Assembly: GCF_003725335.1 (NCBI RefSeq) | Contig: NZ_QIBY01000001.1 | Location: 415,780 to 479,779 of the forward strand | DNA: 64,000 nt | Direction: 5' to 3' | Source of the DNA: Parvibacter caecicola | GTDB taxonomy: Bacteria; Actinomycetota; Coriobacteriia; Coriobacteriales; Eggerthellaceae | Shown here: one piece after another, positions 8,607 to 17,575 of the stretch | How the letters are laid out: every line of letters starts with the position of its first letter | How positions within the stretch are numbered: position 1 is the first letter of the stretch | Translations under genes and position numbers: made by a program | The notes under the pieces: generated by a model | Database searches by the model: none | Told to the model about the DNA's origin: nothing | The model's input: the letters and a program-made list of their open reading frames with translations, nothing else

Positions 8607-9171
8607 CTTGCTGGTCCTTTCCTTCGTCTTTCTTGGAATCCTTCTTTTTCTTCGCCGCAGCGGGCAGCGGAGCAATGAGCATGTGCATGTTGCGCCCCTC
8701 CATCTTCGGGGCGTTCTCGATAACCGCAACGTCCTTCAGATCGTCGGCCAGGCGCTCCAGAATGGAAAGGCCCTGGTCGGGGTGGGCCATTTCACGACCG
8801 CGGAACATGATGGTAATCTTCACCTTGTTCCCCGCCTCCAGGAAGCGCAGCACATGCTTCTTCTTGGTGGTGTAGTCGCCCACGTCGATTTTGGGACGGA
8901 ACTTCATCTCTTTGATTTCGATCTTGCTCTGGTTCTTGCGAGCCTGCTTGGCCTTGATGGCCTGATCGTACTTGAACTTCCCGTAGTCCATGATGCGGCA
9001 TACGGGCGGCGTTGCGTTGGGGGCGATTTCCACCAGATCGTAACCGGCCTCCTCAGCGATGCGCTTGGCCTGGGCGGTGGAGAACACTCCCATCTGGTTG
9101 CCCTCGAAGTCGATCAGACGGCATTCGCGAACCGTGATCTCGTCGTTGAGCCTGGGCTCTTGAGCGGCTAT
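8599..9171 (-). CDS. infC: Translation initiation factor IF-3, probable AUA start
   Basis: 190 residues from the proposed start. The conserved N-terminal helix begins [20 protein letters not shown], then [25 protein letters not shown] and the C-domain [15 protein letters not shown] ten-base anti-16S match, AAGGAGGTGA, sits so that its GGAGG core is eight bases from an ATA codon at 9169-9171. The GTG at 9178-9180 is in frame but lies inside that Shine-Dalgarno sequence and cannot be well placed. IF-3 genes are known for AUU/AUC/AUA starts, which IF-3 itself rejects, giving autoregulation. The C-tail is Lys/Asp rich. The operon is infC-rpmI-rplT. Confidence 0.95.
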   Translation of the reverse strand: MAAQEPRLNDEITVRECRLIDFEGNQMGVFSTAQAKRIAEEAGYDLVEIAPNATPPVCRIMDYGKFKYDQAIKAKQARKNQSKIEIKEMKFRPKIDVGDYTTKKKHVLRFLEAGNKVKITIMFRGREMAHPDQGLSILERLADDLKDVAVIENAPKMEGRNMHMLIAPLPAAAKKKKDSKKDEGKDQQDA

Positions 9172-9208
9172 TGCGCTCACCTCCTTCTTGCGCCGTGGCC
9201 GGCGCACT

Positions 9209-9244
9209 AAAAAACCCGTTGCGCCACAACAGCACAACGGGTTT
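9209..9244 (-). terminator. Attenuator in the infC leader
   Basis: On the minus strand AACCCGTTG pairs with CAACGGGTT and runs straight into T residues, 38 bases before the infC start codon. A terminator between promoter and first gene of infC-rpmI-rplT matches the leader attenuation known for this operon elsewhere. Whether L20 or another ligand controls it is not shown. Confidence 0.75.
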
Positions 9245-9338
9245 GCACAGTTTAAACCTTATGCAAAGGACCCATCAGCTGCCGAACAGGCGCCGAAACA
9301 GGTGGAAGCTTTCGCCTCACTTGAATAACAGCCTTTGC

Positions 9339-9367
9339 ATAATAGGGCAACCAGAGGCCCCGCGCAA
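9339..9367 (-). promoter_or_regulatory. Candidate infC operon promoter
   Basis: Minus strand TTGCGC (9362-9367), 17-base spacer, TATTAT (9339-9344). It lies between the upstream gene's stop (9383) and the attenuator and would give a leader of about 160 bases. Confidence 0.4.
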
Positions 9368-9382
9368 GGGGATTAGGCAAAT

Positions 9383-10717
9383 TTACTCAGTTGCCTCGCC
9401 CTCGGCCGGCGGCTCTTCGGCGGTAACCGGCGCTTGGGCCGCCGGAGAATCCAGGTACACGTACACCGTACGCACCGTATCGGCCAAATTGCCGGTGGCG
9501 TTAGCGGTGTTGTAGTCGTAGGAAAGGATGGCCGACCACACGCAGTCCTGATCCCCCACCGTCACGCTGCCGCCGAAGGAGCAGTACTCGCGGGTGAGGG
9601 TGGCGCCGTCGGGGCCGTAGGTGGAATACACCGAGCTGTCCTCCGGCAGCACCGCCGCGCCGTCTTCCACGTTCGCCCCGGCCTCTTGCAGGGTGCGCTC
9701 CACCAGGTGCTCCGACTGCACCGCGTCGGCGAAGCTCAGCGATCCGTAGCCCAGGGAAGAGGTGGAAGCGGAATAGCCCGCCTGCACCACGGCGCCGTTG
9801 CTGTCCAGGCCCAGGTAAACCGTGGGCACGCCGATGCGGGCGTCGGCCGGTTCGTCGTTCAAGGACAGGCGCACCTCTTTCACGATGGCGCTGCCTTCTT
9901 GGCTCACTTCCCGCTCCATGGCCACCGTGGCACCGCGGCCCACCAGCTGAGCGGCCTCTTCGGAGGTTTTGCCCAGAAGCGAGGCCAGGTCGGGCACGGT
10001 GGTGGTTTTCTCAGCCGCAGAGGCGTCGGTGGCGGTAGAGCTGTCGATGGCGGTGACGTCCTGATTGTCCTGGGACACCTGGGCCTTCTCTACCGCGCTG
10101 TCCCCCACGGCGGTCACCAGCTGCGAAACGAAGTACACGCCGGCGCCCGCCAGCAAAATGAGCAGGATCACCACAACCGTGAGGATACGGCGGGTGCGTC
10201 GCGACTTCTTCATGTAAGCGGGGATGGCATCGCGCTGCTGCTGCTTGAGGGCCTTCTTCTGGGCCCGCGTCAGCTTCTCAGGGTCGGCCGACAGCTCGCG
10301 CCCTTCGTCGGTGGCGGTGAGAGTGGCCAAGGTTACCGGCGGAAAATCGCCGGTGTCCTCCCGGGCCTCTTCCGCCTCGTCCCCGTCATTGTCAAAATCC
10401 ACCGGGACAGCGGCGTGGCGGGCATGGCGGCCACGGGGCCGCGGCTCCTCCTCGCCCCCGTCGGCGGCGGCGAAGGCTTCGGTGAGGCCCATCGGGCTGC
10501 CCTCTTCCTCGTCGCCCCCGTGCTGACGGGCATCCACCGGCGCGAACGCCTGGGTAAGCCCCATGGGGCTGCCCTCTTCCTCGGCGGCGTGGCCGTGATG
10601 GCGCGCACCGGCCGCGGCGCTGTCCGCCACGGGCGCGAACGCCTCGGTAAGGCCCATGGGGGCCTCTCGCTCTTCGCGCGTGTTCTTGTTTTCCCCAGAA
10701 GGATTGCCGGAAACCAT
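9383..10717 (-). CDS. Unrecognised single-span membrane protein with PMGLTEAF repeats
   Basis: 444 residues from the ATG preceded by AAGGGG. Three copies of a short motif, P-M-G-L-T-[EQ]-A-F-A, occur at residues 20-28, 51-59 and 75-83, the last two preceded by EEEGS and separated by Ala/His/Gly-rich spacers. Then come a charged linker, a basic stretch (KKSRRTRR) and one membrane segment at about 178-201, leaving ~240 residues outside. Early in the outer part, TTVPDLASLLGKTSEEAAQL resembles a PASTA repeat start, the type found in cell-wall sensing kinases; this is only a resemblance. The repeats would lie in the cytoplasm. It is followed by infC and preceded by another small membrane protein on the same strand. 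Confidence 0.7.
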   Translation of the reverse strand: MVSGNPSGENKNTREEREAPMGLTEAFAPVADSAAAGARHHGHAAEEEGSPMGLTQAFAPVDARQHGGDEEEGSPMGLTEAFAAADGGEEEPRPRGRHARHAAVPVDFDNDGDEAEEAREDTGDFPPVTLATLTATDEGRELSADPEKLTRAQKKALKQQQRDAIPAYMKKSRRTRRILTVVVILLILLAGAGVYFVSQLVTAVGDSAVEKAQVSQDNQDVTAIDSSTATDASAAEKTTTVPDLASLLGKTSEEAAQLVGRGATVAMEREVSQEGSAIVKEVRLSLNDEPADARIGVPTVYLGLDSNGAVVQAGYSASTSSLGYGSLSFADAVQSEHLVERTLQEAGANVEDGAAVLPEDSSVYSTYGPDGATLTREYCSFGGSVTVGDQDCVWSAILSYDYNTANATGNLADTVRTVYVYLDSPAAQAPVTAEEPPAEGEATE

Positions 10718-10773
10718 TGCATTCCCCTTTTTCATTGCACGGCCGCCTTGGCGCGACGGCCGCCCCTTTGCAT

Positions 10774-11121
10774 TTAACCGTTGAAAGCCACTTGCCAAAC
10801 CGCGATGGCCACCACCAGCAAAACGGCCAGAGCGATGACCACCTTTTGCGTAGCCCCCATCTTGGAGCCCTGGATATCCTCCAGGGTGGTTTCGTGGTAC
10901 GCGGCCTTGGCAGGGCGCGCCGCAGCTTCCGCCGCCGGCTGCGCGTCCTCTTCGGGCAAATCTGCCGCAATGCCGTCGTCGGCAACGGGTTGCCCCGCCG
11001 CCACCTCCTCGGCAACCGGCTGCGCGTCCGCTTCGACAGCCGCCGGGGCTCCGGCGTGGATCACCACGTCATCGTCGCCGGCATTGACCGAAATATGCGA
11101 GAACTTGTTGTCAGAAGCCAT
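10774..11121 (-). CDS. Unrecognised small tail-anchored membrane protein
   Basis: 115 residues starting MASDNKFSHISVNAGDDDVV. The body is acidic and Ala/Pro rich, followed by a single C-terminal hydrophobic segment (VVIALAVLLVVAIAVWQVAF) with almost nothing after it, the layout of a tail-anchored protein. The start was chosen because AAAGGCGG sits four to five bases upstream; an in-frame ATG at 11136 would be only about 7 bases from the likely transcript start. It lies 56 bases before the PMGLTEAF-repeat gene, so they probably form one operon. I recognise no family. Confidence 0.65.
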   Translation of the reverse strand: MASDNKFSHISVNAGDDDVVIHAGAPAAVEADAQPVAEEVAAGQPVADDGIAADLPEEDAQPAAEAAARPAKAAYHETTLEDIQGSKMGATQKVVIALAVLLVVAIAVWQVAFNG

Positions 11122-11149
11122 GGGGCCGCCTTTCTCCATTAACGGCCAA

Positions 11150-11155
11150 ATTATA
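11150..11155 (-). promoter_or_regulatory. Candidate -10 box
   Basis: Perfect TATAAT on the minus strand, 29 bases upstream of the small membrane protein start. No convincing -35 is seen. Confidence 0.4.
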
Positions 11156-11285
11156 CGGAAATCCCTTTTTCGGCTCCATTTTTTTCGGGAAATCCCCATG
11201 CAACGGGAGCTTTTGGGGCTGCTAACGCGCCTCTTGCGCCCCATTCGCCCGCCCGAAGGCGACGGCGGATGGGGCCGCTTGGGGC

Positions 11286-12737
11286 TTAACGAGCCTCCAC
11301 CACGTACATGACGTTGGTGGGCGACACTCCCGGCTGTCCGAAGGCGTTGTCCTCCCGTGGTGAGTTTTCAGGATCGCCGGCCGTAATCACCGCCAGCTCC
11401 CCCGCCGCAAGGCCACCCGCTTCTTGCACCGCCTCTTCGGCGCGGGTGATCACGTGGTGCAAATCGCCCTCCACGTCGCTGGTAAGCGGCACCACGCCCC
11501 AGCTGAGCTGCAGCTGACGACGCACGTTCGAGAACGGCGTTACCGCGTAGATGGGCATCTTCGGGCGCAAGTTGGAGATGAGCCGCGCAGTGCGACCGCT
11601 CATGGTGGGGGCCACGATGCAGGCGGCGTGCAGCTTTTCCGCCGTTTCCACCGCCGCGATGCCCACCGCCAACGACGGCCGCGCGTGGGTGCGGCGCCGA
11701 TCGGGGAAGCGCTCGTCGAACAGGAACGGCTCGGTGTCGCGGGCGATGGCCACCATGGTCTTCACCGCTTCCACCGGATGGGCCCCGGAGGCGGTTTCCC
11801 CGGAGAGCATGATGCAGTCGGTGCCGTCGTAGATGGCGTTGGCCACGTCCGCTACCTCGGCGCGGGTGGGCCGCGGGTTGCGAATCATGGAATCCAGCAT
11901 CTGGGTGGCGGTGATCACCGGCTTCGATTCCCGGTTGCACTTGCGGATGATGGTCTTCTGGATATGGGGCACCCGCTGGGCCGGCACCTCCACGCCAAGA
12001 TCGCCGCGGGCCACCATAACGCCGTCGGTGGCGCAGATGATCTCGTCGATGTTGGCCACCGCCTCGGCGCTTTCTACCTTCGACACGATGCGGATGTCGC
12101 CGCCGCCATGAGCCGCCAGAAAGTCGCGCACTTGGCGCACCCCTTCCCCGTCGCGGATGAAGGAGGCGGCCACGTAGTCCACTCCCTGCTGGATGCCGAA
12201 CAGCAAATCGCGCTCGTCTTGCTCGGTGACCGCCGGCAGGGGCACGTTCACGCCGGGGATGTTCACGGATTTGCGCTGCCCCAGCACGCCGGGGTTCTCC
12301 ACGCGGCAGATGACGTCGCCGCCCACCACCGACGTTACCACCAGCCCGATAAGGCCGTCGTCGATGAGGATGGCGTCGCCAGGCGCCACGTACCGGGCAA
12401 GGTCGGGATAGCTCACCTGCACGCACAGCGAGCTGCCTTCCACCGCGGCTGGCGTGAGGGCGATGGTGTCGCCGGCCGCCAGTGCCACCGGCTGGCCGCC
12501 CGCCAGAAGCCCGGTGCGGATTTCCGGCCCCTTGGTGTCCAGCATGATGGCGGTGGGGGTGCCCAGCTTCTCGCGGATGCGCTTCACGCGGTCGATGCGC
12601 ACTGCCTGCTCTTCGTGGGTGCCGTGGGAAAAGTTCAACCGGGCCACGTCCATGCCCGCTTCGATGAGCTGCTCCACCGCCTCGTCGGAATCGACGGCCG
12701 GCCCCAGCGTGCAGATGATCTTGGTGCGCTTTTTCAC
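11286..12737 (-). CDS. pyk: Pyruvate kinase
   Basis: 483 residues from GTG 12737, chosen for AAGGAG six bases upstream and because VKKRTKIICTLGP is the family start. It turns phosphoenolpyruvate and ADP into pyruvate and ATP. Motifs in order: RLNFSHG, MLDTKGPEIRTG, the catalytic VMVARGDLGVEVP, TATQMLDSM, PTRAEVADVANA and IMLSGETASG. The C-domain is complete, with no extra PEP-utiliser domain. Its product feeds NifJ at 46628-50161. It is monocistronic by context, with a terminator-like hairpin just upstream. Confidence 0.97.
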   Translation of the reverse strand: MKKRTKIICTLGPAVDSDEAVEQLIEAGMDVARLNFSHGTHEEQAVRIDRVKRIREKLGTPTAIMLDTKGPEIRTGLLAGGQPVALAAGDTIALTPAAVEGSSLCVQVSYPDLARYVAPGDAILIDDGLIGLVVTSVVGGDVICRVENPGVLGQRKSVNIPGVNVPLPAVTEQDERDLLFGIQQGVDYVAASFIRDGEGVRQVRDFLAAHGGGDIRIVSKVESAEAVANIDEIICATDGVMVARGDLGVEVPAQRVPHIQKTIIRKCNRESKPVITATQMLDSMIRNPRPTRAEVADVANAIYDGTDCIMLSGETASGAHPVEAVKTMVAIARDTEPFLFDERFPDRRRTHARPSLAVGIAAVETAEKLHAACIVAPTMSGRTARLISNLRPKMPIYAVTPFSNVRRQLQLSWGVVPLTSDVEGDLHHVITRAEEAVQEAGGLAAGELAVITAGDPENSPREDNAFGQPGVSPTNVMYVVEAR

Positions 12738-12792
12738 GGAATGCTCCTTTTCCGCCCCTACATTAGCTTGCACCAGCGTATCCTAAAGAAAA

Positions 12793-12819
12793 GGCTCGCG
12801 GCCCCAAGAGCCGCGAGCC
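12793..12819 (-). terminator. Terminator hairpin upstream of pyk
   Basis: Stem GGCTCGCGGC/GCCGCGAGCC (10 bp, 7-base loop), followed on the minus strand by TTTTCTTT. It either ends transcription coming from moaC or acts in the pyk leader; TAATGT nearer pyk is a weak -10. Confidence 0.7.
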
Positions 12820-12863
12820 GCAATTATTCCGTTATCCGCCCAGCCGCAAGAAGCGTGCGCCCC

Positions 12864-12991
12864 TTCGCAGGGCAGGGGCTCTATCTCCGCCCGGGCAACA
12901 GCCGCGCATCGCCCCTCACGGGGCAAAAACCCTATTCCTGCCCAACCAGCACGCACCCCCTTCGTAGGGCAGAGATTCTATCTCCGCCTAA
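12864..12991. repeat. Three degenerate copies of the GGCAGAGAT palindromic repeat
   Basis: Copies at 12864-12891, 12915-12943 and 12961-12991 share the frame TTCGTAGGGCAG-N-TCTATCTCCGCC. The third is nearly intact; the first two have drifted. They lie between pyk and moaC. Confidence 0.7.
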
Positions 12992-13012
12992 GCAACAGCC
13001 GCGAACGAGGGC

Positions 13013-13507
13013 CTAGCGCTCCCAGAGGCCGGTTTTGCCGCCGTCTTTCTTCAGCAGGCGCACATCCGTTATCTCCATGCCGCGGTCCACCGCCTTGCAC
13101 ATGTCGTACACGGTGAGGCAGGCCACCGACGCCGCCGTAAGGGCCTCCATCTCGATGCCGGTTTTGCCGGTAACGCCGCAGGTGGTGGTCACCTGGATGC
13201 CCACGCGGCCGTCTTCCCGCTGACCGGCGAACACCGGCGTGCACTCCACCTTCGCCTTGGTGATGTTCAGAGGGTGGCACATGGGGATGAGGTCGCTGGT
13301 CTTTTTGGCGGCCATGACGCCGGCCACCCGGGCGCAGGCCAGCACGTCGCCCTTGGCGGCTTGGCCAGTGGCGATGAGCTCCAGCGTTTCCGGCTTCATG
13401 AAGATGAAGCCCTCCGCAACGGCAACGCGCTCGGTGTCGGGCTTGGCGGACACATCCACCATGCGCACGTCGCCTTTTTCGTCGATGTGGGTAAGCTGGT
13501 CGCTCAT
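13013..13507 (-). CDS. moaC: Cyclic pyranopterin monophosphate synthase
   Basis: 164 residues, family length. It makes cyclic pyranopterin monophosphate from the MoaA product, the first committed part of molybdenum cofactor synthesis. Motifs: [49 protein letters not shown] and [13 protein letters not shown] with the catalytic Lys. moaA lies 250 bases upstream on the same strand with a palindromic repeat between them. It starts at ATG 13507; AAGGAAAACCC is upstream. Confidence 0.97.
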   Translation of the reverse strand: MSDQLTHIDEKGDVRMVDVSAKPDTERVAVAEGFIFMKPETLELIATGQAAKGDVLACARVAGVMAAKKTSDLIPMCHPLNITKAKVECTPVFAGQREDGRVGIQVTTTCGVTGKTGIEMEALTAASVACLTVYDMCKAVDRGMEITDVRLLKKDGGKTGLWER

Positions 13508-13570
13508 GGGTTTTCCTTTCGGTGGAACTTGCGGCCGCAGAAGCGGCGGCGGTTACATGGTTGGTGCGGA

Positions 13571-13598
13571 GGCAGAGATAGAATCTCTGCCCTGCGAA
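13571..13598. repeat. GGCAGAGAT palindromic repeat copy
   Basis: GGCAGAGAT-aga-ATCTCTGCC followed by CTGCGAA, in the moaC-moaA gap. It has a perfect 9-bp stem. Confidence 0.85.
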
Positions 13599-13757
13599 TA
13601 TTAGATTGACAGCCACCCGGCGGGCGGGGCAAGCCAATGGATGGCAGGCCGGTGGGTGGCGGCAAACCGGCGGGCGTCAGCGCCAGCGGTCAGCGGAAAG
13701 CCAACGGGCGGCCACGAACCAGGCATCGGCGTCGAAGCCGGGTGCGCGACGTCAGCG

Positions 13758-14759
13758 CTAGCCGCCGATTTGGGACATGCGGCGCTCGGTGCCCACTTTG
13801 TTGTGGTGCTCATCGGGCTTGGCCCCCAGGGCCGCCAGCAGCACCGCCTCCACGTCGGCGTCGCTGCCGTTGCGCAGCGCCTCCCGCACGTCGTACTCTT
13901 CGTCGGAGAACAAGCAGGGGCGCACTTTGCCCTCGGCGGTCAGCCGCAAGCGGTTGCACTCGCCGCAGAAATGGCGCGACAGCGGAGAGATGAAGCCCAC
14001 CGTGCCCTTGGCGCCGGGGAACTGGAAATAGCGGGCGGGGCCCCAGCCTTCAGGGCGCTTCTCGCCGGCCGGCTGCAGCGGCTCCATGCCCTCGGCCACG
14101 GCCCGCTGGTTGATGATGCCCAGCAGCTCTTCGCTGGGAATCACGTCCCGCTTGCCCCAACCGGTGCCGTCGGCGCCGGCCGACTTCCCCACCGGCATGT
14201 ACTCGATGAAGCGCACGTGCAAGGGGCGGTCGATGGTCATCTTCGCAAATCCCAGGAAATCCTGGTTCAGGCTCTTCACCGCAACGCAGTTTATCTTCAC
14301 CGGGTCCAGCCCCGCAGACAGCGCCGCCTCGATGCCGGCCATGGTGGTTTCCAGCTGGCCGCAGCGGGTAATCATCTTGAACTGCTCTTCGTCCAGCGTG
14401 TCCAGGGAAATGTTCACGCGGGCAAGGCCGGCCGCCTTCAGGTCGTCTACCATGGAAGGCAGAAGCACGCCGTTGGTGGTGATGGACACGTTGTCGATGC
14501 CCTCGGTGGCGCTGATCTTCTCCACCAGCCCCACCACGCCCTTGCGCACCAGCGGCTCGCCGCCGGTGAGGCGAATCTTGCGCACACCCAGCTTGGCGGC
14601 TACCGCCACCAGCCGCTCAATCTCCTCCATGCGCAGGATGTCACTGTGGCTGAGCTGGGCAACCCCTTCGTCGGGCATGCAGTAGATGCAGCGGAAATTG
14701 CAGCGGTCGGTCAGTGATATGCGCAGGTAATCGATGATCCTGCCGTGAGCGTCTTTCAA
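13758..14759 (-). CDS. moaA: GTP 3',8-cyclase (radical SAM)
   Basis: 333 residues from a TTG start, chosen because AAGGAG lies six bases upstream and the -10 TATAAT at 14784-14789 leaves no room for longer forms. It rearranges GTP for molybdopterin synthesis. The radical-SAM CNFRCIYC motif is at the N-terminus, RLTGGEPLVRKG follows, and the second cluster ligands FCGECNRLR and VRPCLF are present. The protein ends in Gly-Gly (SQIGG), the conserved catalytic tail of MoaA. It is followed by moaC and preceded by the modABC genes, so molybdate uptake and cofactor synthesis are grouped. Confidence 0.97.
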   Translation of the reverse strand: MKDAHGRIIDYLRISLTDRCNFRCIYCMPDEGVAQLSHSDILRMEEIERLVAVAAKLGVRKIRLTGGEPLVRKGVVGLVEKISATEGIDNVSITTNGVLLPSMVDDLKAAGLARVNISLDTLDEEQFKMITRCGQLETTMAGIEAALSAGLDPVKINCVAVKSLNQDFLGFAKMTIDRPLHVRFIEYMPVGKSAGADGTGWGKRDVIPSEELLGIINQRAVAEGMEPLQPAGEKRPEGWGPARYFQFPGAKGTVGFISPLSRHFCGECNRLRLTAEGKVRPCLFSDEEYDVREALRNGSDADVEAVLLAALGAKPDEHHNKVGTERRMSQIGG

Positions 14760-14783
14760 AGTCCCCTCCTTGAACGTCCGCCT

Positions 14784-14789
14784 ATTATA
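14784..14789 (-). promoter_or_regulatory. moaA -10 box
   Basis: GGCTATAATAGGCGG on the minus strand contains a perfect TATAAT; TTTCCT 17 bases upstream is a poor -35. Similar GGCTATRATNNTAGG-like sequence occurs before ligA and the lyase gene. Confidence 0.5.
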
Positions 14790-14858
14790 GCCAAACAAGA
14801 TTAAACAGGAAACCCGCCGGCGCGCTTCCACAAAACCATCGGGGCGAAGGGCCCGCGG

Positions 14859-15959
14859 CTAGCGCGTCACCAGGAACAACTGGTCGGCGGGGATGCGAAT
14901 CCACAGCTCGTCGCCCCGCTGAGGCAGACGCCCCGGCAGCTCCCCCACCGGCTTCGGCACGCGCCAGAACACGTGGCTGTGGAGGAATTCCATCTCGCTG
15001 TCCGGCGAAGAAGACGCCAGCGCCCCGGCGAACCCCAGAAGGCACATGCGCTCGAAGCGGGCGTCGCTCACCCGGTCCACCCGCATGCGGAAGCAGTTCC
15101 GCTGCCCCTCTTCGCCGCGCGTCAGGTACTGGGCCCGCACCCCCAGGTACTTCACATCCACCGGCACCGGCTGTTCGGTGGCAAGCGTCACCCCCCACCG
15201 GGGCAGAAACACCTCGTGGGGGCCGCGGGGCTGGGCCGGCGTCACGTTCTTGCAGCCGGAAAGCTTCAGCGCCGCCTCCGACTGCGGGCTGTTCACCAGC
15301 TCGTCCCCGCTATCTATCTCCAAGATGCGCCCCGCCTCCACCACAGCGATGCGATCGCAAAAGCGCAGCGCCTCGTCGATATCGTGGCTCACGTACAAAA
15401 TGGTGCCGTGATAGGCCTCGAACAGGCTGACCAGATTCTGCTCCAGCACGCCCTTCAGATGCGAGTCCAATGCGCTGAAAGGCTCGTCCAGCATGAGGAT
15501 GCCCGGGCGCGTCGCCAGCATGCGGGCCAGCGCCACCCGCTGCTGCTGGCCACCGGAAAGCTGGGCCGGGTAGCGCCCCTCCAGGCCCTCCAGGCCAAAG
15601 CGCGTAAGCTCGGCCGCCACAAGGGCCGCTCGTTCGGCCGCCGCCACCTCCTTGCCGATGCCCGCTCCCACGTTCCGTTCCACCGTGAGGTTGGGGAACA
15701 GCATGTAGTTCTGGAACAACAGGGCGGTTTTGCGCTGCTGCGGCGTGAGGTTGATCTTCTTCTCGGAATCGAAGAACACCTGGCCGTTTACCACGATGCG
15801 CCCTTCGTCCGGCTTCTCGATGCCGGCGATGCAGCGCAGGGTGAGGCTTTTGCCGCAGCCAGATGCCCCCAGAAAGCCCAGCGTCTCGTCTTGGGCGGAA
15901 AACGCCACGTCCAGCGAATAGGCGCCGAAACTCTTGCGGATGTCCACTTCCAGGCTCAT
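14859..15959 (-). CDS. modC: Molybdate ABC transporter ATP-binding protein
   Basis: 366 residues. The ABC ATPase occupies about 1-235: Walker A GASGCGKS, signature LSGGQQQR, Walker B ILMLDEP and the switch His in VSHDIDEAL. The C-terminal ~130 residues take the place of the TOBE/MOP ligand domain of ModC but match it only weakly. It powers molybdate uptake with ModB and ModA. Its ATG overlaps the modB stop by four bases (ATGA), so it is translationally coupled. Confidence 0.92.
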   Translation of the reverse strand: MSLEVDIRKSFGAYSLDVAFSAQDETLGFLGASGCGKSLTLRCIAGIEKPDEGRIVVNGQVFFDSEKKINLTPQQRKTALLFQNYMLFPNLTVERNVGAGIGKEVAAAERAALVAAELTRFGLEGLEGRYPAQLSGGQQQRVALARMLATRPGILMLDEPFSALDSHLKGVLEQNLVSLFEAYHGTILYVSHDIDEALRFCDRIAVVEAGRILEIDSGDELVNSPQSEAALKLSGCKNVTPAQPRGPHEVFLPRWGVTLATEQPVPVDVKYLGVRAQYLTRGEEGQRNCFRMRVDRVSDARFERMCLLGFAGALASSSPDSEMEFLHSHVFWRVPKPVGELPGRLPQRGDELWIRIPADQLFLVTR

Positions 15960-17470
15960 CGCGCGCCCCCTTCCAGAATGCCGTCAACCGCAAAGGCCTC
16001 GTCCATCGCCCGCGGCCCGGACCCTTCCTTCGCCACGGCGCCCCCGTCCGCGCGGCCGCCTCCCCCGCGCTTGCCGGTGGCGGCGCGGCCCCGATTCATG
16101 GTTTCCCGGCGCCGGTACTTGGTGGTGTGGCGGCTCCAGATGTTGATGAACAAGATGACCAGGAAGCTGAACACGATGAGCACGATGGTCCAGAACCACG
16201 TGGCCGCCTGGTTGCCGTTCATCCACTCGAAGTAGATGGCGATGGGGATGGTGCGGGTGGAGCCCAGCTGGTTGCCGGCCAGAAACAGCGTGCAGCCGAA
16301 CTCCCCCAGCGCCCGGGCGAAGGCCAAAACGGTGCCGGAGGCGATGGACGACCACGCCAGCGGCAGCATCAGCTTCATGAAAATGCGCCCATTCGACCAG
16401 CCTAGCGTGCGGGCGGCGTCCAACATGTTGGGGTCCAGGTTCTCGAAGGCGCCGCGGGCGCTGCGGTACATCAGCGGGAAGGCCACCACCACGGCGGCGA
16501 TGACCGTGGCCTGCCAGCTGAAGGCCAGCGGAAACCCGATGTCGATGAAGAAGCGGCCGAAGGCGGTATTGCGCCCCAGCAGCATCAGCAGCAGAAAGCC
16601 GCACACGGTGGGGGGCAGCACCATGGGGATGGTGAAAATGGTGTCGAAGATGTCCTGGGCCCGCTTGCTCACCCGCAGCATGAAGTAGGCGGCCGCAAGC
16701 CCCAGGAAGAACACCAGCACGATGGCCACGCCGCAGGTGCGAAGCGTCACCCAAAGCGGCGAGTAGTCCAGCTCGGCCAGGAAGGTGCCCAACTGCTGCA
16801 GCGGCGATCCGGCCTCGGCCACCACCGCCTCTTCGGCCGGTACCAGCCGGCAGGTGTCCATGGCGCCCGGGGCCACCGTCGCCTTGGCGTCGCCGCCGTT
16901 CACGGCCGCCACTACGGTGTAGTAGCGTCCCTCCTTCAGCTCTTGGGCGAACAGGAAACGGGCGTCGGCCACCTCGAATTCTTGGCGGGAGGTGAAGTGC
17001 CACACCTCCTGACGCTCCAGCGACGCGGCCCCCTTCGCCATGCCCTTGTCCAACGGCGAGAGCAATGCCTTAAGCTGCGCTTGCAGCCGTTCGTCTTCCA
17101 AGTTCAGGTCAAACGCGTCCACGCAGTCTTGGGGAACGTGCACCACGGCGCAGGCCGGGGTATTCACCACCGTCAGCAAGCCGGGGCCGTCCATGCTGTA
17201 GGTGTAGCCGTAGTAGGTGCCGTCTATCTCGCGGTTCGACCCCGTTTGGGCGCGGTAAAAGCCCTCGATGGCAAAATCGCAGCCCTCCATACGGGCTGCT
17301 TCGCCATCGGCGGACACCTCCACCCCGCCGACCGGCGCCTCATCGGCCCAGGCGAGCACCGGGGCCGCCCACATCGCCGCCAGCAGCGCCATCGCGGCCA
17401 AAACCCCGCCGACGGCCGCCCGCAGGCGGGCCGTGCGGCCGGCGGGCCCGAAAAGCTCTCCCTTGTTCAC
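15956..17470 (-). CDS. modB: ModB molybdate permease with fused N-terminal extracytoplasmic domain
   Basis: 504 residues, about twice a normal ModB. From the GTG start (AGGGGGA upstream) there is an N-terminal hydrophobic segment at 17-43, then ~190 soluble residues with paired cysteines and no family I recognise, placed outside the membrane. A permease of five or so helices begins near 238, with the ModB-type loop LDAARTLGWSNGRIFMKLMLP and FARALGEFGCTLF. The C-terminus adds ~45 basic/Gly-rich residues. A longer ATG at 17503 lies inside a strong hairpin and is less likely. modC overlaps its end by four bases. Confidence 0.88.
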   Translation of the reverse strand: MNKGELFGPAGRTARLRAAVGGVLAAMALLAAMWAAPVLAWADEAPVGGVEVSADGEAARMEGCDFAIEGFYRAQTGSNREIDGTYYGYTYSMDGPGLLTVVNTPACAVVHVPQDCVDAFDLNLEDERLQAQLKALLSPLDKGMAKGAASLERQEVWHFTSRQEFEVADARFLFAQELKEGRYYTVVAAVNGGDAKATVAPGAMDTCRLVPAEEAVVAEAGSPLQQLGTFLAELDYSPLWVTLRTCGVAIVLVFFLGLAAAYFMLRVSKRAQDIFDTIFTIPMVLPPTVCGFLLLMLLGRNTAFGRFFIDIGFPLAFSWQATVIAAVVVAFPLMYRSARGAFENLDPNMLDAARTLGWSNGRIFMKLMLPLAWSSIASGTVLAFARALGEFGCTLFLAGNQLGSTRTIPIAIYFEWMNGNQAATWFWTIVLIVFSFLVILFINIWSRHTTKYRRRETMNRGRAATGKRGGGGRADGGAVAKEGSGPRAMDEAFAVDGILEGGAR

Positions 17471-17490
17471 CGTTCCCCCTGCACATGAAA

Positions 17491-17525
17491 CAAGGAGCCG
17501 CATCCCTCAGCGGCGCGGCTCCTTG
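17491..17525 (-). terminator. Hairpin between modA and modB
   Basis: CAAGGAGCCGC pairs perfectly with GCGGCTCCTTG (11 bp), followed by TTTCATG on the minus strand. The weak T run suggests partial read-through, lowering modBC relative to modA. Confidence 0.6.
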
Positions 17526-17575
17526 AACGTACGTCTCAGCTTGTCGCCAAATTCAGGCGGAAGCTCCTCCAGCGC

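Noticed and set aside
12864..12991. Possible CRISPR array (three spaced similar units)
   Set aside because: Units are palindromic, degenerate and unevenly diverged, spacers are not of constant length, and no cas genes are present.
17471..17503. Upstream ATG for modB
   Set aside because: The codon is inside an 11-bp hairpin stem-loop with no spaced ribosome site; GTG 17470 has one.
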